Positions 36,867 to 49,579 of a stretch of DNA of 64,000 bases are shown here, one piece after another (the stretch's first letter is position 1; every line of letters begins with the position of its first letter). A program made the position numbers and the translations under genes. This stretch comes from Strigops habroptila (lineage: Eukaryota; Chordata; Aves; Psittaciformes; Psittacidae). The notes beneath the pieces are model-generated. The model worked only from the letters and a program-made list of their open reading frames with translations. It did not search any database and had not been told where the DNA came from. The stretch covers positions 66,049,028 to 66,113,027 of the forward strand of contig NC_046358.1 in assembly GCF_004027225.2 (NCBI RefSeq), given 5' to 3'.

Positions 36867-38462
36867 AAAAGAGATCTAATGATCATTCACTGCTGTTGGG
36901 GGAGGTTTTTTTACTTCCTCCCTGGCTTACTTCATAACAACATTCTTGTGCAGACAACCATCATTTTCTGTTTTCTCTGTTCTTCTGGTTTTCCAAGTGC
37001 TAAATTGATGTTGCAGAGCTTCAGTAATAAATATGGTTTAGAAGAATGAAATGTGCTGGTCTAACGTATACACACAGCTTTACTGACATGTGAAATGTTT
37101 GTCTGAATGATTTCATACTTACATGGTATGATGAAAATTCACTAAAAAAATAGGTAGAAAGTCAAGTCAGAGGTTTTTAGCTGGAGAAAATAAACAAAAG
37201 TCCACAATTTTCACCCTTCCCCTAAAGTTAAACTGATTTCTTCTGCCAACAATAACACAACAGAACTGTATCAACAGAATTATATCAACACTTCTTCTGT
37301 TTCAATATTAAGTTCAAGCATCTGTTAACAACTTATTGCTTGTTGTTGTTGTTACTTGGCCAGATCTTTTCTATATATACAACCTATTCATGAGGGAGTT
37401 CACTTTCTTTTCAATACTTATTTACTTTTCCCACACTCTGCTTCTAATTTTCTCCCTTTCAACCCACAATAATTTGACATTTCTTATAGGCCCTTTTGTC
37501 ACAGACAGTTTTCTCCTAGAATCCTAAGTCTCTTCACAACTTTAAATTCTTTCTTAGAGCAGTTCCTTCTGTGCTAGATGTTATAGCAACAGAGAGGTAA
37601 TAACTGATAAAAGAAACATGGATGGATCAGTTAATTCACAACAGAAAAGCTATCTTTGCTGAAAACATGCATTTTAGGAGTTTGCAAACAATGGATGAGA
37701 GGCACTGGATAACTGCATCAAGCAGTTATGGAAATCAGTTTATTCACTGGGGGAGTAAAAAAGAAAGAAAGCTTCCTAATTTCCTTGAGAGGAAAACATC
37801 AGTTATAATCAAAGAAGTGTACAATTGATTGGACCTCAAAAGAGAAACAATTTCTTAGCACTGAGACAGGATGAAACAGGTCTAGTCTATGCCAAGGAGC
37901 TTGTCCAGAACTGTCAGAGGTGGGAGTTTTAAATCCTCGCTGGCTTCTTTACTGTAGATTTGTCTGATAAAGTTAGAAATATTATCCAAGTGGCTTCATT
38001 TAAAAACACTGTAGCTTCAAATACTCCAGTTTCTATGGACTTGGGTGACAAGAAACTGCACCCCATCATGTTTTTCATTACTCAAAAGGGCAAGAGTACC
38101 CCCTCTCAAGCTGCAGGGCTTTGGAAACCAACATGCTGTCCATCCATAGGGTGTGCATCAGATTGTTCTTGTCATAATGGAATGCCTTGAATTTTGATGC
38201 CATGTCCACTGTATAGATGTTCCCCCTTTCCTTCCACTTACTAAAAGAAGCAGCAAGTACCCCTTTGACAATTTGACCTCCCCCTTAACAATCAGCCCAG
38301 CTGATCTAGTAAGTACCATTAAGCAGCTTGTAAAGCAAGAGCAGTAGATCAGCAAGCTCTCCTTGATTTGATTCCAGCTTCTACCTCTGAAGACACCTAC
38401 TGACTTACCTCTTCATCCTGCATATTATTTAAAGAAACTACACTGTCAAGACTGTCAAGATA

Positions 38463-38568
38463 TAATCACAGAATGGTTTGGGTTGGAAAGGAACTGAAGA
38501 TCACCTAGTTCCAAGCCCCAGTCACAGACAGGGATGCCTTCCATGCCCAAGGCTCTGTCCAACCTGAT
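38463..38568 (-). mobile_element. CR1 tail, minus strand
   Basis: taatcacagaatggtttggg to tctgtccaacctg; degraded. Confidence 0.85.
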
Positions 38569-39341
38569 ATAATCCTGATCCATTGAATCTTTCACCTCTC
38601 TCTGCTATGTGAAACTAGACAGGAGATCTTGCAGAAGCACATTCTTTGCACTTGACAAGCAGAGTTTTACCCTCATCCAACTGGACTGAACTAAGAGTGG
38701 TACAATTTAAGCTTTAAACATACCATATTTACAAACATAAAAAATTTAAGCTTTAAACATATCAAAGGTGAGCAAAGTAGGTATGAAGCAGTAGGTATGT
38801 AGCTCAGAACAAAAGAAAACAAGAAAAATATAGGTACTAACACTGGAAACTAACTCTAACCTTGCTGTGGGCCTCAGAAAAGAGAGATTTCTTTGAATAT
38901 CTGTGTTACCATCTCTGATTTGAGCACACCATGAACTGTGCTGAAGTTGCTCTGTTGCAACCAGCATCTGAAATTGCTCGATTAAAACTAGCTGCAGTGT
39001 GTGAACAGCAGGCTGCAAGCATATCCCGTGTTGGAGAAGAGGGGCTGGCTGAAAAAAGAAAGCAAGCTATTAATATTTACAGAAAACTATCAAGAGTAAG
39101 TTGTTTGAGAGAAATAAACAGTCATCAAAGGTAGCCTTAGCAACTCGTATACTTGTTAATGAGCACTAATAGCAAATCAGACTACATCAGAGGGATTGCA
39201 GCACTTGCAGAAACTGAGACATCTCCACAGCCCCACAGCAGAACAGAATATGATGCTAGAACAAAGAAGGAGCAGCCAGAAATGCAGGATGCCTTGGCTG
39301 GAAAGCACAAAGCATCTGTTGAAGTTTCCATGCAAACTTAT

Positions 39342-39757
39342 CACAGAATCATAGAATCACAGTGTGGTTTGGGTTGGAAGGGACCTTAAAGCTCATCCAG
39401 TTCCAACCCCTGTCACGGGCAGGGACACCTTCCACTAGACCACGTTGCTCCAAGCCCTGTCCAACCTGGCCTTGAACACTGCCAGGGATGGGGCAGCCAC
39501 AGCTTCTCTGGGCAGCCTGTGCCAGTGCCTCAACACCATCACAGGGAAGAACTTCTGCCTAAGATCTCATCTCAATCTCCCCTCTGGCAGGTTAAAGCCA
39601 TTCCCCATTGTCCTGTCCCTACAGGCTCTCGTCCAAAGCCCCTCTCCAGGTTTCTTGCAGCCCCTTTAGGCACTGGGAGCTGCTCTAAGGTCTCCCTGGA
39701 GCCTTCTCTTCTCCAGGCTGAACAAGCCCAGCTCTCTCAGCCTGTTGTCAGCTGTTA
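39342..39757 (-). mobile_element. CR1 3' fragment, about 415 bp, minus strand
   Basis: cacagaatcatagaatcaca through the core to ctccaggctgaacaagccca. One of the least damaged copies. Confidence 0.94.
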
Positions 39758-41983
39758 TCGTGGTCACCTGTGGTTTAATACAGCCATATACATTTTGCCA
39801 AAACATCAACTATTCAGGGCACATGGATTAATATACAGCTTTTTAAAGCAGTCTTGAACCCTCCCAACCCTTCAGCCACCCCACATATATTCATGCACCC
39901 TGACACAGGTCCTGCCATGGCCAGCTTCACTGTTTCCTGTCCACGGTCTCCAAACAGGTGTTTGTGGCCTGAATGTCCTGGTGACCTCAACTAGAGCTCT
40001 GCAGAAATGAACCTGTTCTTTGCTCTCTTTGCCCTGCTTCTACCACAGAAGAACATGAAGTCAAAAGGCTCGGTATGAAACACTCCCAGGCTTCGAGCTC
40101 CCTCTGCAGTACTTTGCAAGGAATCGTCTTGCCTCAAGAAACTTTCAATTCTTTGGTCAGGAACTGGAACATTCACAACACTTAAATTTCTGGGAAACCT
40201 CCACTGAAATTTGAGCTGGTCTAATAAATCATTTCTATATAGTTTGAGCCTGATGTGGAGCAGTTACGATCTGCTGACCTTGGCAAATACTTGCTTTGTT
40301 AAAGCCCCTCAAACTGCTTTCAAAGGAAATAACTGGAGGAAAGCAAGTCGCTTGGGTATTTTCAGCTGTCAATGTGTCAAAGTAGAGTTAACAGGTCCAA
40401 TTCAGACATAATAAAAGGCACTCCTCAATCACGATGCCAGGCATTAAGAGTGATTTTAAAAGCATTTAAGTGATGATTTATATCTTATTTAAATGATGAT
40501 TTGTATATTTTAGCTCCATGTTTCTTACTAATTCTGACACCATTAGAATTACACCGATGTATGGAATTGCTTTCACCCTTCCTCATACTTCAGTGCTGAA
40601 TCTGACCAGTGAAGTCGTATGGACCTTTTAAAATCTCAGCTGACGTTGCTTTCAATTGCATGTCAAGGGATAGAGAATAAAGCTATAAATTACACTGATT
40701 TATACTTCCTTCATGTAGATTCATCTCTGAATTTGGCTGGCTGCCAGCCCCAGGCACAAGCTACTTGCTAAGTGATTTGGCTCCTCCTGTTTTGTAGAGT
40801 CACCCTCCTTGGCCAAATTAAAATGAGATTTTATTTAACTGGATTTTATACTTCTCACATTGTTACTAAGGCTTACATCTGCTTTCTAACTTAATCTACA
40901 CACTGCAAATATATTTCTCCTTGGCATCATGCTACCCTTTTTATTAACGTGCTTAATACTTCACTTTAAAGTATATTCAGAAAGAAAACACATCTCTCAA
41001 CTCAGGCGCATCTCACCCCAGCTCAAGTTCTTAGTGCCAACTCCTCTCACATTTTACCCTGCAATGGGTGAATTCTCTCCAATTTGCAGCATTTATAGAC
41101 TAAACAAGACTCTCTCCTTTAAACAGGTTTAATATTTTACCTAAGAGATTGCAAGTAAATATGCATGTTGGCTGCTTTTTCAGGTTGGCATGATTAGATG
41201 CCCTGTCATCTTTCCTGGATGAGCAACATAAAGAGGAGAAAGGAGGCTGGTGGAATTTATTGTCAATTTTGGGATTATCTGGTTAAAAATCAAAGAAAAT
41301 ACTGCTAATGCTTGTGCCTGTGGGAGTTTTAGGGATGTTTTGGAAGCAGGAGTTGTTCCTCATGTCGGAATGAGAGCCTGGAGAAGGAGATGCAGGACAT
41401 AATTCTTAAGCTTGTGCATCTGGCACAGCAATCTTTTTATGATCAGGACCATAGGTTTATTTGTGTGTTGCAATAATAATAGATTAAAGGCTGTACTGGG
41501 AACAATTTAGGAATGGGGTAGCTTGGGGAATCAACATGCCAGTGGTCACAGAGGAACCAGGAAATCACTGAACTACCTACACGTGCTGTGAGGAAAAGGC
41601 ATTATAGTTTTTCTGACCTTTGGGGATCTACAAAACAATGGGATGAATTCAAAATGTTGCATTTAAGATGAAGTTCACAAGCTTTCACCTTGCATAAAAA
41701 GTGCCTTTAGAATACAAGGGACTGAATGTTTGCCCCATTTCTTCCCTTTTAAAGGTCAGGAGTTGTTTCATGTCACGACCAAAAGGAACAAAGCCCAGGC
41801 TGCAAGCCCCATGTTTCCAGAGGAAGCAGAAGCTGCACAGGGAGGGCAGAAGCTGTTTTCATGGGTGGCTGCCAGTGAGGGACACCATGGGAATCCTGCC
41901 TTTTTGGGAGCAGGGCTCCAATATGGCCTTTGTGTGCCCTTGCAGCCAGGAAGGACAAGAGTGTCCTGGGGTGCATTGGGAGG

Positions 41984-42542
41984 AATGTGGCAGCAGGTCA
42001 AGGGAAGTGATTCCTCCCCCTCTACTCAACCCTGGTGAGGCCACATCTGGAGCACTGTGTCCACTTCTGGGCTCCTCAGTACAAGAAAGACAAGGAGCGA
42101 CTGGAGAGGGTCCAGTGGAGACCACAAGGATGATCAGGGGTCTGAAGCATCTTTCTTATGAGGAGAGATTGCAGGAGCTGGGCCCATTTAGTCCAGAGAA
42201 GAGCAGATTGAGAGGAGATCTCATCAATGCAGATCAATATCTCAAAGGTGGGTGCCAGGAGGATGGTGCCAGACTCTTTTCAGTGGTGCCCAGCAACAGG
42301 ACGAGGAGTGATGGCTATAAACTAAATCAAGAAGTTTCACCTCAACATGAGGAAGAACTTCTTTACGTTGAGGGTGGCAGAGCACTGGAACAGGCTGCAC
42401 AGGGGTTTGTGGAGTCTCCTTCTCTGGAGACATTCAAACTCCACCCTGGACACGTTCCTGTGTAACCTGCTCTAAGGGCGGCTGGACCAGATGATCTCCA
42501 GAACTCCCTTCCAAACCTAATGATTCTGTGGCTCTGCGATAA
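41984..42542 (+). mobile_element. CR1 3' fragment, about 560 bp
   Basis: Contains ctggtgaggccacatctgga, cagggacat-type ORF2-end sequence, and ends ctaatgattctgtggctctg. The 254-codon ORF at 41701-42465 partly runs through it and is not a host gene. Confidence 0.9.
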
Positions 42543-43221
42543 TATGCTTTCTCTCTCTCCCTCTGCACATCAAGCATCTTAGAATGAACTACAATGGCTC
42601 CTGCAGGAGACATCCGATATCCCTATGGTGGTAAAAGCTGGGCTTCTTGAAACTGTGGACAAAGTTTTTGGTGTATTATGGCAAGTGAAAGATGAGAAGT
42701 GAAGGAAGAGAGGAAAAGGTGGTTAGAAGAAACCAGAATGGTTTCAAGGGCTCTGAAAGGAAGCCTCTTTCTGCAGCCCAATCTTGCCAGAAGTCTTTGG
42801 AGGAAATGGTTCTGTATGGCAGCTTGCTTTGCCTTCTCTCCCCTTTAGATCTCCTTGCACCTCTTCAAACTATTCCTTACCTGTCCCTGCCACTGCAGGA
42901 AAGGAAAATGACAAAGAAAAATGCTCAGCCAGAATCCAGAGACCCCTACAGCAAGGTCTTCTGCTCCTGCAGGCAACTAGTACTGCAAAATATGGACTTA
43001 ACATCCTATCCCAAGTACAGCAGCAGCAAAGGCTAAGCAGCTTATATGAACAGCAGATCCATCTCTCTTCAGAAACAGGAAATCAGCAGCAACTCTACAC
43101 TGGCTACCACCAACTAACTTAATACCACAGCACAACTTTGTTAAGACTGATTAATCTGTTCCTTTCTTCTGCACAGGTACTCTACTGTGTTATTTTACTC
43201 CTTCATAATGTGAGGACTTAC

Positions 43222-43280
43222 CTTGATTAGAACATTAATGTTATCAGTTATTTTCAAGGCAGCCACTTTGATCTTGTTCT
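43222..43280 (-). pseudogene. API5: API5 pseudo-exon: NKIKVAALKITDNINVLIK
   Basis: 59 bp, acceptor ttcttcttttacag, donor GTAAGT. It reads NKIKVAALKITDNINVLIK, open, aligned to NKIKVVALKITNNINVLIK. It is the last relic found; the following DLFHIPPSYK exon is not recognisable between here and 41 kb. Confidence 0.92.
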
Positions 43281-43614
43281 GTAAAAGAAGAAACACCACT
43301 GAATACCTATTCCAGTAGCTTTAAATTATGCCAACTACATTTGTTGAAGTTGTAACATTAAACTGACTGCTCTTCCCAGTGAATCATGACAGCAATAGGG
43401 AAAGGTGTGTACACTTCTGAGTTTTCATTACAACTATTTTTAGGCTTCTGGCAGTTTTACACTAGTTGCTTTTAATGTTCCAATGTACTTCCCACTAAAT
43501 CCCCTCTCCTCCAGTATATGACAATTTCCTCTTCAGAACAAAACCAGAGCCCAGTTAAAAGCCAGATTCATGGGGATGCAGTGAGGAGCTAACAGTAGAA
43601 ACTAAAAGATGGAA

Positions 43615-43760
43615 GTGTTTATGGCCAGGTTGGATGAGGCTTGGAGCAACCTGGTCTAGTGTGAGTTGTCCCTGCCCATGGTAGAGGGTTGGAACTGGAT
43701 GAACTTTATGGTCCCTTCCAACCCAAACCCAAACCTCACAAAGTCTGTGATTCTATGATC
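43615..43760 (+). mobile_element. CR1 3' fragment in API5 pseudogene intron
   Basis: ggccaggttggatgaggctt to gtctgtgattctatgatc. Confidence 0.9.
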
Positions 43761-43925
43761 TTAGATTGCAAAATGCATCATCAGATAAGATCCATTTGCA
43801 ATATTAGCAGTGTTATTCCCTTAATCTGTTTGATTGCTTACAACAGACTGCAGCCCATTCATGTGTGCCAATGGTTACTTTGGTAGGCTCAAGTGGAAAA
43901 ATCAGAATTCCTGAACAATACTTAC

Positions 43926-44036
43926 CTCCTCTGCTTTCAAGGAGAGGAAAAGAGGAGTTTTCCTCCTGTTTTGCCTTGAAGTGCTAGACAAAGCTGTCGA
44001 ATATGCATCTGCAACCCTAGAGCAAAATACTGGAGC
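43926..44036 (-). pseudogene. API5: API5 pseudo-exon: LQYFALGLQMHIRQLCLALQ
   Basis: 111 bp, acceptor acaatgttcag, donor GTAAGT-like (GTAAGT at the low-coordinate side). It reads LQYFALGLQMHIRQLCLALQ then GKTGG, a 17-base purine/pyrimidine insertion that shifts frame, and LKAEE. Confidence 0.88.
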
Positions 44037-44583
44037 CTGAACAATGTAAAAGCAATCTGTTAATAGATTTTACTACCAATCTGATTTGTGCTTCTTTAGC
44101 ACAATTTAAGAAGTATTCCTCATCCCATACTAACGTGATGAACTGCTGCATGAAGACCTGGTGCAGATGGTTTGTCTACACTTACTTGACACCTCTGACT
44201 CAGAGGAGACATTATGGTAGCACTGCTACCACAGGGAGCAACAATGTACTACCAGTGCTTCTGAAAAAGCACTGAATTCAGTGCTTAGAATTGTCAGTGC
44301 GGTTATAGCCTTTAATGAGATCAGGAGACTCTCATGACTATAAAATTAAAATGAGAACAAAACCACATGGGTTTACTGGATTAAAAACATTATAAAGTAA
44401 CAGCTCTCTAGCCTCTAAAGGCTTTGAATTGCAAAATGATGTTTGATCTTCTATTGTAGACAGAGCTATCTTTGGTATAGCCACTTTCGAAAAAGAATAC
44501 ATAATTAATGGATAAACTCAACTTGTTTTGATGAAAACTTATTTTAAAGTGTTTTACATGAGTAAAAGTTGAATGAGTGTTAC

Positions 44584-44660
44584 CAGTAATTTATCTAACA
44601 GCTTCTTCAAATTTGATTCAAGCTTTTCCATGAACTCATTTCAGCAGGAAGCTTCAAAAC
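44584..44660 (-). pseudogene. API5: API5 pseudo-exon: VLKLPAEMSS / MEKLESNLKKLLDKLL
   Basis: 77 bp, acceptor ttacacacag, donor GTAACA. It reads VLKLPAEMSS, a 13-base deletion removing the FCGD segment and shifting frame, then MEKLESNLKKLLDKLL. Confidence 0.9.
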
Positions 44661-44743
44661 CTGTGTGTAAGGATAGCCAGGTTTTTGTGTATTAACTGAA
44701 AAGGACGAAGGCTTACCTTTAAACCTAAAAGTGATTATCCCAT

Positions 44744-45058
44744 TATAGAATCATAGAATCACAGAATGGTTTGGGCTGGAAAGGACCTTAAGATTATCTT
44801 AAGGTCCAACTCCCTGCCATGGGCAGGGACACTTTCCACTAGACCAGGTTGCCCAAGGCCCTGTCCAGCCTGGCCTTGAACATTGCCAGGGATGTGGCAT
44901 TTTCCACTTCTCTGTGCAACCTGTCCTAGTGCCTCAGCACCCTCACAGTAAAGAACTTCTTCCTTATATCTATCCTGAACTTCCCCTGTTTAAATTTAAA
45001 CCCATTCCCCTTGTCCTATTGCTACGGTCCCTGACGAACAGTCTCTTCTGGCTGGCAC
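44744..45058 (-). mobile_element. CR1 3' fragment in API5 pseudogene intron
   Basis: tagaatcatagaatcacaga through ttgctacggtccctgacgaa. Confidence 0.92.
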
Positions 45059-45639
45059 AGAAGGCTGGCTAGCTATTACAATTAAACCCCTCCCAAACAT
45101 CAGGATAGATTGCAAGGAGGAACATACCTAGTCTGTTTTTCATGTCCTCAAGCAGAAACACAGGTTTGTGCGTCTAATCCCAACAAGCATCATTAGTTAA
45201 TAGGTAGACAAAACTTCACCTCCCATGTCTGCATCACAGCTCACCTTCAAAGTGAGAATCAGACAGATCTAACTGAAGCTGTAGCACTGATTAACATAGG
45301 CAAACTTACAGGCATTAAGGCACTCCCTTAGGAGGCTATATTAGCACAAGCCATGCAACAATCATTTCAGTAAAGGCTATGTGCTTAAAAAAAAATTGAC
45401 AGTAATATAAAAATGATTACACCCATCTATTTATTCCAGCCTTGCCTCAAAAGCTTGGGACAAATGACACATGCTTTAAAAGGCAGTGCTCAGTCATGCC
45501 TCAATACAGCAAACATCTTTCGCCTCCAAGCCAAGAACTGAAAAACCCTTCAGAAAGGAGCTTGCAATTTTTAAAATAGCTGTCTTCACCTAAGGTGTTT
45601 ATTTTTTACAATCTCAAAGACATTTTAGCTTTGGCTTAG

Positions 45640-45744
45640 CTCTAAGTGGATATCAAGACCGTCTATTGGAGTAGTCAAAGAACTGAGGTTTGGCAGAACC
45701 TGCTTGCAGAAGTAAGTAACAAATCTTGTGGAATGAACATTTTT
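45640..45744 (-). pseudogene. API5: API5 pseudo-exon: KNVHSTRFVTYFCKQ segment, donor destroyed
   Basis: 105 bp, acceptor cttttgcag. It reads KNVHSTRFVTYFCKQVLPNL then SSLTTPIDGLDIHLE. The expected donor reads CTAAGC in place of GTAAGC, a single-base loss of the splice site. Confidence 0.92.
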
Positions 45745-46306
45745 CTGCAAAAGAACACGTTATTCAGGCTACTCTCTGAAGGAGCTGAATGTTTTCCCCC
45801 ATCACCCTGCCATCCTTATAAATAAATGCCTACCACACAGCTACCTTAAATCTTTATTAAATTCCCTCTAACTCCTAAAACAAGGGATACCCTTCCAGGT
45901 AGCTTAAACTCAGAGGCTGTCTGCATCAGGGGCTGAAAAGATTGCCTATAAGTCAAGAACAGGCCTTTAAATGTTGCAAGTCCCTGGAACTAGACTTGAA
46001 ATAATCAAACTCACACATTTATGAACCTAGTGTGAGAATTTTGTCATTAATTCACTGTAACACCTTACAGTGAATGTAAGATGACATCTTACATGAAAGA
46101 ACATGTTGAAAAGCAGAGAATAACACAAAAGCTCTTAGCATTCAGAGGTTTTAAGGATGTTTTCCAACATTTTAATCCATTAGAAGCTGAAGGTGGAGAA
46201 GTACTCTTACGCTGTCATTCTAACATAATGACTGAGAACACCGAAGAGAAGTTAACAGCCATTAACTTTACACAATATTCCTTGTGGAAAGCAAATAAAC
46301 ACATAC

Positions 46307-46506
46307 TGAGAAGAGAGGCATTGCCTGCTGAGTACACTGTAGAAGTCTGTCCACACAATCTGGATCAGATGGATTGAACGTTTGTCCCAGGTCAGCTTGT
46401 TCAGCTACCAGCTCCACTGCCTCCCACTTACTGTCTGTAAGCTTCTTAATCCAGACAGTATTTTCATGAAGAGAACAAATTCCTCACCCGTTGCATCTTC
46501 CAGCAT
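46307..46506 (-). pseudogene. API5: API5 pseudo-exon: LEDATGEEFVLFMK ... FNPSDPDCVDRLLQ
   Basis: 200 bp, acceptor gttctgttaag, donor GTATGT. It reads MLEDATGEEFVLFMKILSGL then RSLQTVSGRQ, a 7-base deletion that shifts frame, ELVAEQADLGQT, FNPSDPDCVDRLLQCTQQAM and PLFS. Confidence 0.93.
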
Positions 46507-46841
46507 CTTAACAGAACACCAGAAAACATATTTCTATGGAGGGAATTTGATTTGAAAAGGTAAAGTATGCGAATAGTTAGCATTTAAATTTATCTACTAG
46601 TTGTTTAAAGACATAAGTTTAAAGGAACACATGAAAACATGCAGTGTAAGTGTAGGCACCTCCAAATTAAAGTAATTACCATCAAGTTGTGCATAGGAAA
46701 CGTTATTTTTCTTGGACTCCAAACTTAAGAACAAATTTCCTATCTAACAAAATTGTATGCTTCAGGCAGAATAAATGTTAAAAGAGTACCTACTCACTAT
46801 TAATTAATACTTTTTGTATCTCTCAGCTAGGGGAAATTCAA

Positions 46842-47595
46842 CTCATGAAAGACAAGTGCGAAGTCTCACACCTGGGATGAATTAAATTCCCTGCATTAGC
46901 ACATGCTGGGGACTGAGTGGCTGGGGGACTGTTCTGCTGAGAAAACCCTGAGGGTTCTGGGGGGCAGCAGGTTAAACATCAGTCAGCAACACTCCTTGGG
47001 TGATGAATGATGTCCTGGGCTGTGACAAGAGCACACCAGAAGACTGAGGGAAGGAAGGGGATTGAGGATTGTTCTTTGCTATGCCCTCACTAGACCCAAT
47101 CTGTAGTACTGCACCTACTGCCGGGCCCTCTTGTATCAGGAAGTTGTTGATAAGCTGTAGAAAGCCCAGCCAAAAAGGTGATCAGTGTCTAGAGGACATG
47201 ACCTGTGAGGAGAACCTAAGGAAAGTGGGGTTTGTCAACATAAAGGAAAAAAGTCATTAAGGGGGTGAGGCAACCCAACACTAATATTCCAACAGTGAAG
47301 AGCAAGTCACCAAGAGTAGGAACCAGGTTCTTTACTGAGGTGGACAGGGTGGGAATGAGACAATGATATAAAACTGAAATGGGAGGTTCAACTGAATACA
47401 GAAAAATGATGTTGAGGACAATTAAACATTGGAGCTCGTTGCCCAGACAGTATGGGAAATCTCCATTCTTAGAAGTTTTCAAAACCCAACTGGACAAAGC
47501 ACCAAGAAATCCAATCTGAACTCAGCTGAGCATGATTCACTGAGGTGATCAATCTCCCAAAGTCCCTTTTCAATGTGAATGATTCTATAATTCTA
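46842..47595 (+). mobile_element. Old CR1 3' fragment, about 750 bp, in API5 pseudogene intron
   Basis: Degraded CR1: tgcgaagtctcacacctggg, gtcctgggctgtgacaagag, ttggagctcgttgcccagac, ending gtgaatgattctataattct. More diverged than the other copies. Confidence 0.8.
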
Positions 47596-47648
47596 ATAAA
47601 AGCTGTTCTGACAAAATGAGAAAAGCCTAGCATTATCTTATTGTTCCT

Positions 47649-47674
47649 AAAAAAAAAAAAAAAAAAAAAAAAAA
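47649..47674. repeat. Poly-A tract, 26 bases
   Basis: Uninterrupted A run between the old CR1 and the API5 relic at 47827. Confidence 0.95.
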
Positions 47675-47826
47675 GCTGTAAAGTTTGGACTGGAACAGAA
47701 TTAGAGTAACTAGAAGACCACATCTGTACAATGCTTAACCCTACACGCGGTTTAAACAAACAGACCTCCAAAGAAACACCAGTGCTAAGGCACGGTTTAA
47801 AGTTTGTGCTGAAATAAGACACTCAC

Positions 47827-47976
47827 ATTCTTTGATTCACTCAAAATGAATTCTTCTACTTCCTTTGTCATTACCTCCTCAGGCAGGCTTTTCTGTTTTG
47901 TGAAGAGAAACTTGATGGCTTGCTCACTACAATATGCTCTCCCTGAAGAATTTGATTGAATAAGCTTCCCAATGGA
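47827..47976 (-). pseudogene. API5: API5 pseudo-exon: LFNQILQGE ... TKEVEEFILSESK
   Basis: Donor GTGAGT at the low-coordinate side, but no AG acceptor where the exon should begin (about 47970-47976). It reads LGSLFNQILQGEHIV, then a 1-base deletion shifts frame, then EQAIKFLFTKQKSLPEEVMT and KEVEEFILSESKN. Confidence 0.9.
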
Positions 47977-48335
47977 GAATAAATCAGGTAATGCAAATTA
48001 CTTTAGAAGAGCTGAACCTTCAATGCAGAAGAAAGAAGTCTCCTCCTGTAAGACTCCATGAAACATTTAAAAAAAACCTGCTATACTAAATTCTAAGAAA
48101 AATCAAAATTTTCATGTACCTTGACATATAATCCACGTTTCTTTATTGGACTGTATAATTCTGATCCACAATTACTGAAAAATTTATCATTTGTAAAAAT
48201 GGAACGATGCGTGTGTGTCTCACTTTTGCATTGTACTAATAAGATAAAAAATTGAGTCCTTTTGTCATCCTACTAGAGACTGGGAAGACATTTATAAGAC
48301 ATTAAAAGACATTTATAGCAAAATTTGTCCTTTAC

Positions 48336-48401
48336 CTTTAGCATCCACCTTATATACCCTGAGCAGAGTATTGTTCACTAAACTGAATTCTGAAGAATCA
48401 T
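48336..48401 (-). pseudogene. API5: API5 pseudo-exon: DDSSEFSLVNN segment
   Basis: 66 bp, acceptor tttctctcttcag, donor GTAAAG. It reads DDSSEFSLVNNTLLRVYKVD then AKG, aligning to DDSAEFNLVNNALLSIFKMD of the family. Open and well spliced. Confidence 0.92.
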
Positions 48402-49210
48402 CTGAAGAGAGAAAAAAACCCTGATGTGCATATCTTTGAAATGCAAACGTAAGAGCAGGAAAACAGAAAGATTTCTTGTATCACACAAGAAGTACTCTAT
48501 CCTCAGCATTTAATTATAAACAACTTGTATTTTTAATGACTACTAGACTGAGAAAGTAGAAAGACATGATATGAAAGTAGGAAGCAAAATAAAAAGCTAT
48601 TTGTCACTTCAGCCTCCCTGCCAAAACTTTAACATTACAAACTTGATAGGGATCAAAACTTGAAGGGAAGTTATTATTCAATATATTTAGTAATTTTAGG
48701 TTGAATAAACAAGCTGACCTTTACTAAATTAAGCTGAAATAATTATTTCTTTTTAAATTCTTCAGTAATCTACAGTATTTCTAGGTGGAAGAAACAATTT
48801 TTCTCTTGAACTAAGCAGAGAAATGTGTAAGTCTCAAAAAATCTCTTCTGAGGAGCTTAGAGACTTAATCATGCATTTTTAATACAAATTTCACCATGTA
48901 ATATTTAGCATTCTATAACTCACTGAGATGAAAAAAAATACATATTTTATTTAAATTCTGAATTTATTTTGTACTAAAAATGTACTGTATGCCTTCAGGA
49001 ATTTTAAAGTTCCTGAGTACCTGGGTTAGCAGTCCAATAACTCCTTTTCAGAAGGCAATTTGCTGCAGTCCATAATTGGAAGGGTTGTTGTTCCCTTCCC
49101 ATTTTTCTACCTGTACTTTCAGAGAACTTGAATGAAAAAACGTTACAAGTTTAAAAGAAAGACTTTCAGTTTAGATTAGGATAATCAGTGACCTTTCTGC
49201 AGATGTAGTA

Positions 49211-49432
49211 GCATAGAACCATAGAATGACAGACTGTTTTGGGTTGGAAAGGACCCTGAAGCTCATCTAGTTCCAACCCCCTGAACACTGCCAGGGATGG
49301 GGCAGCCACAGCTTCTCTGGGCAACCTGTGTCAGCGCCTCACTACCCCCACAGGGAAGAACTTCTGCCTAAGAGCTCATCTCAATCTCCCCCGTTTAAGT
49401 TTCAACCCATTACCCCTTGTCCTATCGAAAAA
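49211..49432 (-). mobile_element. CR1 3' fragment in API5 pseudogene intron
   Basis: gcatagaaccatagaatgac through accccttgtcctatcg, with an internal gap. Confidence 0.9.
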
Positions 49433-49579
49433 GCGCAGAAGCAGGACATGAATATCACTGGGACAAACTGCTTTGTAACAAATTATGAATCAACAGAAAG
49501 TGTTTTATGGAATAAATTTTGATACATTTTTTTGGTGTGTCACAAGATCATCAGTCAGGAAACCACCAGTGTCTCCTAC

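Larger units (their letters stand above)
30351..43221. other. Intergenic region between ANO1 and the API5 pseudogene
   Basis: About 13 kb with eight CR1 fragments and low-complexity tracts. I find no splice-bounded exon or long ORF that I can support as a host gene. Confidence 0.65.

Noticed and set aside
41701..42465. 254-codon ORF, the longest in the window
   Set aside because: Its second half lies in a CR1 element (GEATSGA..., [14 protein letters not shown] reading) and it has no splice context or conserved host domain.
42600..43200. Search for the API5 C-terminal exons (DLFHIPPSYK and RG-rich tail)
   Set aside because: Nothing on the minus strand in this stretch aligns; the gln-rich ORF on the plus strand is unrelated.
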